Below, one piece after another: positions 18,356 to 26,389 of a DNA stretch of 64,000 nt. Under the pieces are notes generated by a model. The model saw nothing but the letters and a program-made list of their open reading frames with translations. It did not search any database and was not told the origin of the DNA. Within the stretch, counting starts at the first letter, position 1. Every line of letters begins with the position of its first letter. The stretch is from Actinopolymorpha pittospori (lineage in GTDB: Bacteria; Actinomycetota; Actinomycetes; Propionibacteriales; Actinopolymorphaceae), in NCBI RefSeq assembly GCF_014873875.1, contig NZ_JADBEM010000001.1:5828001-5892000 (forward strand), in the 5' to 3' direction. Both the position numbers and the translations under genes were made by a program.

Positions 18356-18916
18356 TCAGCGCGTGGTCCAGGTACGCCGCCCCTTCTCCACGATCTCGAG
18401 AACGAGTTTCGCCGCGGGGCCGACGGCGTTCTCCACGGCCGGCGACAGGCCGATGCCCGCGCCGATGTCGGCCGGCTCGCAGCCGACGACCACGACCCGG
18501 TCCACCTGGCCGCCGAGCGCGGGAACGAGCGCGAGTACGCCGTCCACGCTCCAGTCGTGTCCCTCGCCCGTCGCTTCCCGCGCGGCCGGGGCGGCGCCGG
18601 TCGGCCCGTTCGCGCTGCTGCCCGCCGCGGTCTCGGCTCCGGTGTGCAGCGCCCACGCCGACTCCTCGTGGCCGGCGGCCTCCACGACGTACAGCGTTCC
18701 CGGCGGTCCGTCGCGGTGGAGGGCGTCGACGAGCACGAGCGTCTCGTAGCCCGTCAGGATCTGGTAGGCGAGGTGACCACCGCGGATGCCGTAGTCACGC
18801 AGGTCCACCTCGGCCGGCAGCTTCTCTCTCGCGAGCCGGTGCGCCACCGCCACGCCGAAGCCGTCGTCGCCGCAGAAGACGTTGCCGACACCGGCGATCA
18901 GGGTCCGACCGGTCAT
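18356..18916 (-). CDS. Hydrogenase maturation protease
   Basis: HycI/HyaD-type endopeptidase that trims the C-terminus of a [NiFe]-hydrogenase large subunit after metal insertion; 186 residues, cytosolic. Seen: N-terminal LIAGVGNVFCGDDGFGVAVA with the nickel-sensing acidic residue, LRDYGIRGGHLAYQIL, VLVDALHRDGPPGTL with the second metal ligand, and LPALGGQVDRVVVVGCEPAD with GIGLSPAVENAV at the end. It holds an Ala/Gly-rich insertion around residues 95-125. It overlaps the upstream 466-residue gene by four bases. No hydrogenase subunits are in the window. Confidence 0.9.
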   Translation of the reverse strand: MTGRTLIAGVGNVFCGDDGFGVAVAHRLAREKLPAEVDLRDYGIRGGHLAYQILTGYETLVLVDALHRDGPPGTLYVVEAAGHEESAWALHTGAETAAGSSANGPTGAAPAAREATGEGHDWSVDGVLALVPALGGQVDRVVVVGCEPADIGAGIGLSPAVENAVGPAAKLVLEIVEKGRRTWTTR

Positions 18917-20313
18917 GGCGTCGCCTCGAACGGTTCGATCTCCTCGGGGCTGAGGTAGAGGTAGGCGCCACGCGAGCGGGCCCGGCCCACCCCGTCCCGC
19001 TCCGGTACGACCGCGAGCCGGTGTGATCCGTCGACGTCGAGGAACACCGCCACCACCGTCGCCGTCCGCCCGGCCTCGGCCACGTCCGCGAGGCCGCCGG
19101 GTCTGGCCCGGGACGGGCGGAGGCGGACCCGGCTGCCCTTGCGGACGACGGTCCCCGCGATGACCACCTCGTCCAACTCGGCGGCGGGAGAGCCCGCGTG
19201 CGGGCGCGCGCCCCACGCCGGAGCCTGGGGGACCTCGCTCAGGAAGTGCACCGCTCCGTGCAGGCGTTCGAGCACGTCCGGCGGCATCGCGCTGACGTGG
19301 CTGAACGGCGCCGCGGCGTGCCGCTCGGCCCGACCTTCGGTGGTGTTCGGCGCGTCCACGTCGAGTGCCGCGGTGAGCGGGGTCTCCGTGAGCGACATGG
19401 TTGGTACGCCGAGCAGCCGCTCGATGCCCGTCGGGTCGGGCCGGCTGCCCGCGTCCTCCGGCGCCAGCCGGGCGTGGTCGTGCAGGATGATCGGCGAGGA
19501 GAGCATCATGTCCGCCCGGTCCGGCTCCCCGACCAACACCGGGAAGATGCCGATGTTGTCGCACCGGTCGACGTAGCCCTCGGCCCAGTCCGGCGGCGCG
19601 AGCATCGACACGAAGGTCCCGTCTGTCGCCGACAGCAGGACGTGGGTCGCGGCGAGGGAGTGGGCCAACGCCTCCGGGCGCTCCATACTCGTCCGCGCCC
19701 CGACCTGTGTGCGGTTCTCGACCCGCACCCGGATCCGGGTGACGCCGTACGGCCCGTGCAGGGGTTCGGCCGCGAGTTGGACGACACCTTCCACGGCCTG
19801 GCGCTCCCGCACCAGCCGGCCCACCGGGTCCGGTCCGGGTGCTCCGGGCGAGCCCGCGATCAGCACGTACTCCTGGCTGGCCGGCCGCCGGAACCGCACC
19901 TCCGCGGGAGCCCGCAGGAGATCGGTCACCGCGGCCTGCACGCTCACCTCGGCCTCGACCGCCTCGTCCCGGGGAAGGTAGGTGGTCGCGCCCACGGCCA
20001 GCGCCTCGGCGGCCACGAAGCCGGCGCCGAACGCCGACTCGACGTCGCACCGCTGCAGGTGCAGGAACCGCACCCGGACCGACAGGTTCGGGTGCTCGCC
20101 CTCGAGCAGGCACTCGGTCTGGTTGAAGGTCCGCTCGGACGCGTCGGCGGGGGAGTAGCCGAGTGGTACGAGGACGCCGAAGCGCGATCGTTCCGCGTTC
20201 GGTCGCCGGCTCGGCCGCTCGGGCTGGAGTACGTACCCGTCGTAGAGCACGGCCTCGGCGACGGCGCGGGCGGCCTCGAAGCGGGCCTCGGGTGTGCCGG
20301 CGGCGCTGGTCAC
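18913..20313 (-). CDS. Conserved protein of unknown function in hydrogenase-accessory cluster
   Basis: Cytosolic 466-residue protein not recognised as a named enzyme. The GTG at 20313 overlaps the preceding gene's stop (GTGA) and has AAGGAGG upstream, so a longer open frame is discarded. Visible: an N-terminal conserved block with FGVLVPLGYSPADASER and LHLQRCDVESAFG, a middle with RCDNIGIFPVLVGEPDRADMMLSSPIIL, and a C-terminal about 90-residue part (VRKGSRVRLRPSRARPG... ending LYLSPEEIEPFEATP) that looks like a small beta-barrel of the type fused or adjacent to hydrogenase-locus proteins. Position between a DUF6084-like gene and the protease ties it to hydrogenase maturation or regulation; function is inferred from context only. 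Confidence 0.75.
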   Translation of the reverse strand: MTSAAGTPEARFEAARAVAEAVLYDGYVLQPERPSRRPNAERSRFGVLVPLGYSPADASERTFNQTECLLEGEHPNLSVRVRFLHLQRCDVESAFGAGFVAAEALAVGATTYLPRDEAVEAEVSVQAAVTDLLRAPAEVRFRRPASQEYVLIAGSPGAPGPDPVGRLVRERQAVEGVVQLAAEPLHGPYGVTRIRVRVENRTQVGARTSMERPEALAHSLAATHVLLSATDGTFVSMLAPPDWAEGYVDRCDNIGIFPVLVGEPDRADMMLSSPIILHDHARLAPEDAGSRPDPTGIERLLGVPTMSLTETPLTAALDVDAPNTTEGRAERHAAAPFSHVSAMPPDVLERLHGAVHFLSEVPQAPAWGARPHAGSPAAELDEVVIAGTVVRKGSRVRLRPSRARPGGLADVAEAGRTATVVAVFLDVDGSHRLAVVPERDGVGRARSRGAYLYLSPEEIEPFEATP

Positions 20314-20942
20314 GGTGCCGCCTCCTTGAGCAGTCGCTCGACCGCGTCGTCCCAGGTGAGCAAGCCGCGCCGGGCGCGGTAGCGGTGGAGCGCGTCGAAG
20401 GTCTCCCGGCGCAGGCGCAACCACGCCTTGCCCGGAAAGTGCAGGTCCATGGCGGCCCGCCAGACCGAGACCGGCATGGAGAACCTCGCCGAGCTGTCCC
20501 GGGCGACGGGATGGACGGACAGGCCGGTGGCCGACGTGGTGAACACCGTGCCGCTGAACAGCAGCAACAGCGGTGCGACACCGCCGTCGAGGGCGTACAT
20601 GTACTGGTTCGCGGCGACCTCGAGGTCGTAGCTGCACGGAACGGGCAGGTCGACCTCGGTACTGCCGGTGAAGCTCGAGACGGTCTGGGTGGCGAAGCCG
20701 AACCGCAGCGGCTCGCTCTCCGCGTCCCGGCCCGTCCGGTCACCGAGCATGCACCCGACCGCCTCCACCTCGTGGTCGGCGTACTCGCGTCGGTGCGGCT
20801 CGAGCTGGATCTGGCAGCGCAGGACGACGGCGTGGACGTCGGCGCCGGTGGTCTCGGTGAGACCCAGCCGCACGACCAGGGTGGGTGAGGCGGCGTTCGG
20901 GTCGGGTGTCACCCGGAGGCAGCGAAAGGTCAGCTCGGCCAC
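20310..20942 (-). CDS. DUF6084-like protein of hydrogenase cluster
   Basis: Conserved actinobacterial protein of 210 residues that matches, from memory of the family, DUF6084 proteins found beside group 1h-type [NiFe]-hydrogenase genes. Conserved blocks seen: LRCQIQLEPHRREY, a central SSFTGSTEVDLPVPCSYDLE, PLLLLFSGTVF, and the C-terminal VSVWRAAMDLHFPGKAWLRL with ETFDALHRYRA. No membrane segment or signal. GTG 20942 is chosen because GGAG lies just upstream and the length then equals the family; a GTG 21 bases earlier and a longer frame to 21227 have no ribosome site. First gene of a three-gene overlapping operon. Confidence 0.78.
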   Translation of the reverse strand: MAELTFRCLRVTPDPNAASPTLVVRLGLTETTGADVHAVVLRCQIQLEPHRREYADHEVEAVGCMLGDRTGRDAESEPLRFGFATQTVSSFTGSTEVDLPVPCSYDLEVAANQYMYALDGGVAPLLLLFSGTVFTTSATGLSVHPVARDSSARFSMPVSVWRAAMDLHFPGKAWLRLRRETFDALHRYRARRGLLTWDDAVERLLKEAAP

Positions 20943-21325
20943 GGGAGGCTCCGCGTCGCACACCTGGCGGGCGTCGTCCACATCGTGACAGCCGCCCTCC
21001 GAGATACAGCCGTGCCTTCGACGGGCGCCGTCCGTGTCTACACCGTCAAGGACGGCCTGACAGTTGTCAGGCCCAGCTTGCGGCCTGGACAACCCCCTTG
21101 CTCGAGAGCCTACGTCCGGGCTGAGATCGTCGGTCGCGAAACGTGCGGGGACACTTCCCGGGAAGTCCGGCATTCGCCGATCGCTGGAATCCGTGTCCTC
21201 ACTCGGCCGCTCACTGGCAGTGGCCAACGGGTGTCGGTCTTGACCGCGGGTGCGACCCGGCCTAGTTTGTTCGGGATCTGAACGAATTTCGAACCCTGAG
21301 CCAACACAGCCGGTCTGGAGGTCCC
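20943..21325. other. Divergent intergenic region
   Basis: About 380 bases between the leftward hydrogenase-accessory operon and the rightward ROK-xylA operon. I see no coding sequence in it. It should hold both promoters. The only clear structure is the palindrome at 21265-21287 listed separately. Confidence 0.6.
21265..21287 (+). promoter_or_regulatory. Candidate ROK (XylR-type) repressor operator
   Basis: Two half-sites, GTTTGTTC (21265-21272) and GAACGAAT (21280-21287), form an inverted repeat with 6 of 8 positions matching around a 7-base centre. It sits about 40 bases before the start of the ROK repressor gene. Operators of this shape (GTTTGTT spaced from AAC-AAA) are known for ROK-family sugar repressors of actinobacteria, so autoregulation together with xylA is likely. 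Confidence 0.6.
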
Positions 21326-22654
21326 GTGGGCGGTGCGACGACGCACCTGGCGGGTCGGGCGGACCACGCTGCTGTCCGCCGGGCCAACCTGGCGGTCGTC
21401 GTCCGGGCGTTGCGGGCCGGCGCGCGAACCCGGGCTCGCCTCGCGACCGACACCCAGCTCACCAAGGCCACCGTGTCGAGTCTCGTCGCCGAGTTGGCGG
21501 GTCGCGGACTGGTTCGATCCGGCGCGCCGACCCGGGCCGGCGGGGTCGGACGTCCGGGCCAGGAGGTCGAGCTGGCCGCCGAGCGGGTCCTGTCCATCGG
21601 CGTGGAGCTCAACGTCGACTACCTGTGCGGCGTCGTCCTGGACCTCGCCGGCGAGCAGCGCGCGGTGGTCCGGACGGCGTTCGACGTCCCCGGCCGGATC
21701 GAGGCGACCGCGGAGGAGATGGCCGACCTGATCGTCGATCTCGCCGGAACGGCGCTCGGCGCCGACTCCGCCGTACTGGCCGGGGTGGGCGTGGCAGCGC
21801 CGGGGCTGGTCGACGGCGCGGCCGGGATCGTCCGGGTGGCGCCCAACCTGCGCTGGCACGACGTTCCCGTGCTCGACCTTCTCGCCAAGCGCCTCGCCCG
21901 GGTCCCGCTGCCCTGGCTGCCCGCCCCGGGCGGCGCCGAGCCGAGCCGCGAACCCGTCGACGTCCTCATCGACAACGAGGCCACGCTGGCGACCCTCGCG
22001 GAGTACGCCGGCGGCGTCGATCCGGCCGAGCGGGACCTGATCCTCGTGACCGGCGGCGTCGGGGTCGGCGGCGGCCTGGTGGTCGACGGCCGGCTGGTCC
22101 GGGGGAGCGCCGGGTTCGCCGGTGAGGTGGGTCACATCGCCGTCGTGCCGGACGGCGTCCTGTGCGGGTGCGGCCGCCGCGGCTGCTGGGAGACGGTCTG
22201 CGGTCTCGGTGCGCTGCTCGACCTCGCCGCCGCGCCGGACGACACCGTCCGCGACCATCGCCGCGACCTCGACGAGCGCCTCGACCTGCTACTGGACCGC
22301 GCCCGGCACGGCGACGCCCGCACCCTGCAGGCCTTCGACAAGGTGGGCCGAGCTCTCGGTCTCGGTGCCGCGATGCTGGTCAACCTGACCAATCCCAGGG
22401 TGCTCGTCCTGGGTGGATACTTCGCCCGGCTCGGGGAGTTCCTACGTCCCCTGGTCGAGGCCGAACTCGCCGACCGGGTGGTCGCCCCGGACGCCGGTGG
22501 CGTCCGGGTCGCGCTGTCCCGGCTCGGTCTGGCGGCGGCCGCGACCGGCGCCGCCCACGCGGCACTCGCCGCCGTCCTCGACGACCCGACGTTGGTGCCG
22601 TCAACCGGCGCGCCACCGTCCGCACGTGAAGCCCTACGGAAGGACACTGCATGA
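21326..22654 (+). CDS. ROK-family transcriptional regulator (xylose repressor type)
   Basis: Probable sugar-responsive repressor of the operon it heads, 442 residues. An N-terminal winged helix (about 15-85) has TDTQLTKATVSSLVAELAGRG, followed by a ROK sugar-kinase-like domain with EVGHIAV and the zinc-binding CGCGRRGCWET segment near residue 275. The GTG start at 21326 follows GGAGG. The stop overlaps the xylose isomerase start (ATGA), so repressor and enzyme are translated together. Direct coupling to xylose isomerase makes xylose the likely inducer; this is inferred from context. Confidence 0.92.
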   Translation: MGGATTHLAGRADHAAVRRANLAVVVRALRAGARTRARLATDTQLTKATVSSLVAELAGRGLVRSGAPTRAGGVGRPGQEVELAAERVLSIGVELNVDYLCGVVLDLAGEQRAVVRTAFDVPGRIEATAEEMADLIVDLAGTALGADSAVLAGVGVAAPGLVDGAAGIVRVAPNLRWHDVPVLDLLAKRLARVPLPWLPAPGGAEPSREPVDVLIDNEATLATLAEYAGGVDPAERDLILVTGGVGVGGGLVVDGRLVRGSAGFAGEVGHIAVVPDGVLCGCGRRGCWETVCGLGALLDLAAAPDDTVRDHRRDLDERLDLLLDRARHGDARTLQAFDKVGRALGLGAAMLVNLTNPRVLVLGGYFARLGEFLRPLVEAELADRVVAPDAGGVRVALSRLGLAAAATGAAHAALAAVLDDPTLVPSTGAPPSAREALRKDTA

Positions 22655-23820
22655 ACGACTACACCCCCACCCGCGAGGACAAGTTCTCCTTCGGTCTGTG
22701 GACCGTCGGCTGGGAGGGAGTCGACGTGTTCGGCTCGGCGGTGCGCGAACCACTCGCGCCGGCCGACGCGGTGCACAAGCTCTCCGAGCTCGGCGCCTAC
22801 GGCGTGACGTTCCACGACAACGACGTGTTCCCCTTCGAGGCGACCGCCGCCGAGCGGGCCGAGCACATCGCGGCGTTCCGCAAGGCGCTCGACGCGACCG
22901 GGATGATCGTCCCGATGGCGACCACCAACCTGTTCGGGCACCCGATCTTCAAGGACGGCGCGTTCACCGCCAACGACCGGGCCGTACGCCGGTTCGCGAT
23001 CCGCAAGGTGCTCGACAACATCGACCTCGCTGCGGAACTCGGCGCGAAGATCTACGTCTGCTGGGGCGGTCGCGAGGGAGCGGAGTCGGGCGCCGCGAAG
23101 GACATCCGGGCCGCGCTGGACCGGATGAAGGAGGCCTACGACATCCTCGGGCAGTACGTCCTCGACCAGGGCTACGACATCCGCTTCGCCGTCGAGCCGA
23201 AGCCGAACGAGCCGCGGGGCGACATCCTGCTGCCGACCATCGGGCACGCCCTGGCGTTCATCAACGAGCTCGAGCACCCCGAGATGGTCGGCCTCAACCC
23301 CGAGGTCGGTCACGAGGAGATGGCCGGCGTCAACTTCGCGCACGGCATCGCCCAGGCCCTCTGGCACGGCAAGCTGTTCCACGTCGACCTCAACGGCCAG
23401 CACGGCCCCCGTTTCGACCAGGACCTGCGCTTCGGCGCCGGAAACCTGCGGGGAGCGTTCTGGACCGTCGACACACTGGAGAACGCCGGTTACGACGGAC
23501 CGCGACACTTCGACTTCAAGCCGCCACGGACCGAGGACATGGCAGGTGTGTGGGAGTCGGCGCGCGGCTGCATGCGCAACTATCTGATCCTGCGCGAGAA
23601 GTCGAAGGCATTCCGGGCCGACCCGCGGGTACGTGAGGCGCTCGCGGCGTCCAAGCTCAACGAGCTGACACGGCCGACTCTGGCCGCGGGAGAGACCTAC
23701 ACGACTCTTCGCGAAGAGGATTGGGGCGACGCCGACATCGAGGCGCTCGCCAACCGGGGGATGGGGTTCGAGCGGCTCGACCAGTTGGCGATGGACCACC
23801 TCCTCGGGGTGGCCAAGTGA
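22651..23820 (+). CDS. xylA: Xylose isomerase
   Basis: Interconverts D-xylose and D-xylulose in the cytosol with two divalent metal ions. The 389-residue length and TIM-barrel motifs fit the Streptomyces-type class. Seen: catalytic His and Asp in VTFHDNDVFPFE, the metal-bridging Glu and Lys in FAVEPKPNEPRGD, LNPEVGHEEMAGVNFAHGIA, and the metal site HVDLNGQHGPRFDQDLRFG. It is co-translated with the upstream ROK repressor and followed 40 bases later by a Gfo/Idh dehydrogenase. Its kinase partner xylB lies at 14.8 kb. Confidence 0.96.
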   Translation: MNDYTPTREDKFSFGLWTVGWEGVDVFGSAVREPLAPADAVHKLSELGAYGVTFHDNDVFPFEATAAERAEHIAAFRKALDATGMIVPMATTNLFGHPIFKDGAFTANDRAVRRFAIRKVLDNIDLAAELGAKIYVCWGGREGAESGAAKDIRAALDRMKEAYDILGQYVLDQGYDIRFAVEPKPNEPRGDILLPTIGHALAFINELEHPEMVGLNPEVGHEEMAGVNFAHGIAQALWHGKLFHVDLNGQHGPRFDQDLRFGAGNLRGAFWTVDTLENAGYDGPRHFDFKPPRTEDMAGVWESARGCMRNYLILREKSKAFRADPRVREALAASKLNELTRPTLAAGETYTTLREEDWGDADIEALANRGMGFERLDQLAMDHLLGVAK

Positions 23821-23860
23821 GCGACGCCTGAGGTGCTCGGTAGAGGAGACGAGGAGCAGG

Positions 23861-25048
23861 ATGACAAGTAAGCCAACGCTCGGCGTGGGCATGGTGGGCT
23901 ACGCCTTCATGGGCCAGGCCCACTCGCAGGCCTGGCGCACCGTGAACGCCGCGTTCGACCTGCCGTACGCCATCGACATGGCGGCGATCGCGGGTCGCAG
24001 CGAGGACAAGGTGCGGGCCGCCGCCGACAAGTTCGGCTGGCGCTCGTACGAGACGGACTGGCGGGCGCTGGTCGAGCGCGACGACATCGGTCTCGTCGAC
24101 GTGTGCAGCCCCGGCGGCAACCACGCCGAGGTGGCGATCGCGGCGCTCCAGGCCGGCAAGCACGTGCTGTGCGAGAAGCCGCTCGCCAACACCGTCGAGG
24201 AGGCCCGCGAGATGGTGAAGGCGGCCGAGGCCGCCGCCGCCAACGGCGTCCGTTCGATGGTCGGCTTCAACTACCGCCGGGTGCCGGCCGCGGCGTTCGC
24301 CCGGCAACTGGTCCTTGACGGGAAGCTCGGCGCGATCCGGCACGTGCGCGCCGTCTACCTGCAGGACTGGATCACCGACCCGGACTTCCCGCTGGTGTGG
24401 CGGCTGAAGAAGGAGGAGGCTGGCTCCGGCGCGCTCGGAGACATCGCCTCCCACATCGTCGACCTCACGCAGTTCATCACCGGCCAGTTGGTCACCGGGG
24501 TGAGCGGGTTGACGGAGACCTTCATCAAGGAGCGCCCGCTGGTGGCCTCCACCGAGGGCCTGCGGGGCACCGGCTCGACCGAGCGCGGTGAGGTCACCGT
24601 CGACGACGCGGCGCTGTTCGTCGCCCGGTTGTCCGGCGGGGCGGTCGCGACGTACGAGGCGACGAGGTTCGCGACCGGCCGCAAGAACGGCCTGCGGATC
24701 GAGCTGAACGGCGAGAAGGGCTCGCTGGTCTTCGACCTCGAGCGCCTGAACGAGCTCGAGGTCTACCTCGCCGACGACGACGTCACCGTCCAGGGGTTCC
24801 GCCGGGTCCTCGTCACCGAGCCCGAGCACCCCTACATGTCGGCGTGGTGGCCGGCGGGTCACATCATCGGTTGGGAGCACAGCTTCACCCACGAGGCCTT
24901 CGACCTCGTGACGGCGATCGCCGCGAACACCAACCCCGCACCGACGTTCGCCGACGGGCTGCAGGTGCAACTGGTGCTCGACGCAGTAGAACGCAGTGCC
25001 GAGTCGGGATCCGGTTGGGTCTCGACAGAGAACACCGAGAACAGCTGA
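23861..25048 (+). CDS. Gfo/Idh/MocA-family oxidoreductase
   Basis: NAD(P)-dependent sugar or inositol dehydrogenase, 395 residues. The N-terminal Rossmann fold has VGMVGYAFMGQAHSQAW and the family's catalytic-lysine motif HVLCEKPLANTVEEA near residue 105; the C-terminal domain follows with GFNYRRVPAA and GSGALGDIASHIVDLTQF, the latter carrying the Asp-x-x-x-His pair. AGGAG is found just before the ATG. It lies between xylose isomerase and a sugar-phosphate-isomerase-like gene, so it probably oxidises a sugar fed to the same operon. The exact substrate cannot be read from sequence. Confidence 0.92.
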   Translation: MTSKPTLGVGMVGYAFMGQAHSQAWRTVNAAFDLPYAIDMAAIAGRSEDKVRAAADKFGWRSYETDWRALVERDDIGLVDVCSPGGNHAEVAIAALQAGKHVLCEKPLANTVEEAREMVKAAEAAAANGVRSMVGFNYRRVPAAAFARQLVLDGKLGAIRHVRAVYLQDWITDPDFPLVWRLKKEEAGSGALGDIASHIVDLTQFITGQLVTGVSGLTETFIKERPLVASTEGLRGTGSTERGEVTVDDAALFVARLSGGAVATYEATRFATGRKNGLRIELNGEKGSLVFDLERLNELEVYLADDDVTVQGFRRVLVTEPEHPYMSAWWPAGHIIGWEHSFTHEAFDLVTAIAANTNPAPTFADGLQVQLVLDAVERSAESGSGWVSTENTENS

Positions 25049-25060
25049 GGAGAAGAGCAG

Positions 25061-26074
25061 ATGCCGCGTCCCGTCACACTGTTCACCGGCCAATGGGCCG
25101 ACCTGCCCTTCGAGGAGATGTGCCGGCTGGCCTCCGAGTGGGGCTACGACGGTCTCGAGATCGCCTGCTGGGGTGACCACCTGGACGTCTGGAAGGCCGC
25201 CGAGGACGACAAGTACGTCAAGGCGAAGCTGGACACGCTGGAGAAGCACAACCTCAAGCTGTGGGCGATCTCCAACCACCTCAAGGGCCAGGCCGTCTGC
25301 GACGACCCGATCGACGCACGGCACAAGGACATCCTTCCAGCCCGCATCTGGGGCGACGGTGACCCCGAAGGCGTGCGCCAGCGGGCCGCCGAGGAGATGA
25401 AGATGACCGCGCGCGCCGCCGCCCGGCTGGGCGTCGACACGGTGGTGGGCTTCACCGGCTCCTCGATCTGGAAGTACGTCGCGATGTTCCCGCCGGCGTC
25501 GGAGGCGATGGTCGACGCGGGGTACCAGGACTTCGCGGACCGGTGGAACCCCATCCTCGACGTCTTCGACGAGGTGGGCGTGCGGTTTGCCCACGAGGTC
25601 CACCCGAGCGAGATCGCCTACGACTACTGGACGACGGTCCGGACCCTCGAGGCGATCGGACACCGCCCGGCGTTCGGGCTGAACTGGGACCCGAGCCACT
25701 TCGTCTGGCAGGACCTCGACCCGGTCGGGTTCATCCTGGACTTCAAGGACCGGATCTACCACGTCGACTGCAAGGACGCGAAGCGCCGGGTCGGCAACGG
25801 CCGCAACGGTCGGCTGTCCTCGCACCTGCCCTGGGGCGACCTGCGCCGTGGCTGGGACTTCGTCTCGACCGGTCGCGGTGACGTCCCGTGGGAGGACTGC
25901 TTTCGCGCCCTCAACGCCATCGGGTACGACGGACCCATCTCGATCGAGTGGGAAGACGCCGGCATGGACCGGCTGATGGGTGCCCCCGAGTCGCTCGCGA
26001 CCGTCCGGGCCCTGTGCGAGATCGAGCCGTCCGCGGCGTCGTTCGACGCGGCGTTCAGCAGCTCCGACAGCTGA
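25061..26074 (+). CDS. Sugar phosphate isomerase/epimerase family protein
   Basis: Xylose-isomerase-like TIM-barrel enzyme (AP_endonuc_2 fold), 337 residues, cytosolic. Metal-ligand candidates are seen in FAHEVHPSEIAYDYW, LNWDPSHFVWQ, YHVDCKDAK and ISIEWEDAGMD, the Glu/Asp/His/Glu pattern of this family. It starts 12 bases after the Gfo/Idh gene with GGAGAAG upstream, so the two are one unit, a pairing frequent in inositol and keto-sugar catabolism. It is the last gene before a strong terminator. Substrate unknown. Confidence 0.9.
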   Translation: MPRPVTLFTGQWADLPFEEMCRLASEWGYDGLEIACWGDHLDVWKAAEDDKYVKAKLDTLEKHNLKLWAISNHLKGQAVCDDPIDARHKDILPARIWGDGDPEGVRQRAAEEMKMTARAAARLGVDTVVGFTGSSIWKYVAMFPPASEAMVDAGYQDFADRWNPILDVFDEVGVRFAHEVHPSEIAYDYWTTVRTLEAIGHRPAFGLNWDPSHFVWQDLDPVGFILDFKDRIYHVDCKDAKRRVGNGRNGRLSSHLPWGDLRRGWDFVSTGRGDVPWEDCFRALNAIGYDGPISIEWEDAGMDRLMGAPESLATVRALCEIEPSAASFDAAFSSSDS

Positions 26075-26104
26075 GAACCGCTTGGCAGGACCGAGCAGCA
26101 CCGT

Positions 26105-26143
26105 CGAAGGCCGGAACCGCGCACGTGGCGGTTCCGGCCTTCG
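26105..26143 (+). terminator. Strong terminator after the xylA operon
   Basis: Perfect inverted repeat with a 16-bp stem, 26105-26120 pairing with 26128-26143, and a 7-base loop, 31 bases after the stop of the sugar isomerase gene. No long T-run follows, which is normal for actinobacterial terminators. It marks the end of the ROK-xylA-Gfo-isomerase operon. The rest of the gap to 26389 (about 245 bases) shows no gene and should contain the promoter of the next one. Confidence 0.8.
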
Positions 26144-26389
26144 CCGTAAGGGCTGCCGGCCAGACCAGCGCCGGTTCCGCCGTCCGTCCCTCCCACCACG
26201 TCAGGAACGCTCACCAGTCGTGTCCGAACTGTCACGTGCGACCCGACCCGCAACCCTTGTCCGACCTGGGACGTTCTTGGTATTTGAAACAGTGCGCCAG
26301 GCAGCGTGGCGCACCGCATCAGCTCCGTCGTCGGTCGGCGTCCTTCGGGACGTCCGGCACCGACGGAGCTGTCAGGTCAGTGGGGGTTC

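Noticed and set aside
18356..20743. 795-codon frame ending in the hydrogenase protease
   Set aside because: Only the last 186 codons resemble a protein; the rest is an Arg-rich shadow of the two neighbouring genes.
23657..26101. 814-codon open frame antisense to xylA, Gfo/Idh and sugar isomerase genes
   Set aside because: It spans three well-supported genes on the other strand and shows no protein motifs; a codon-bias shadow.
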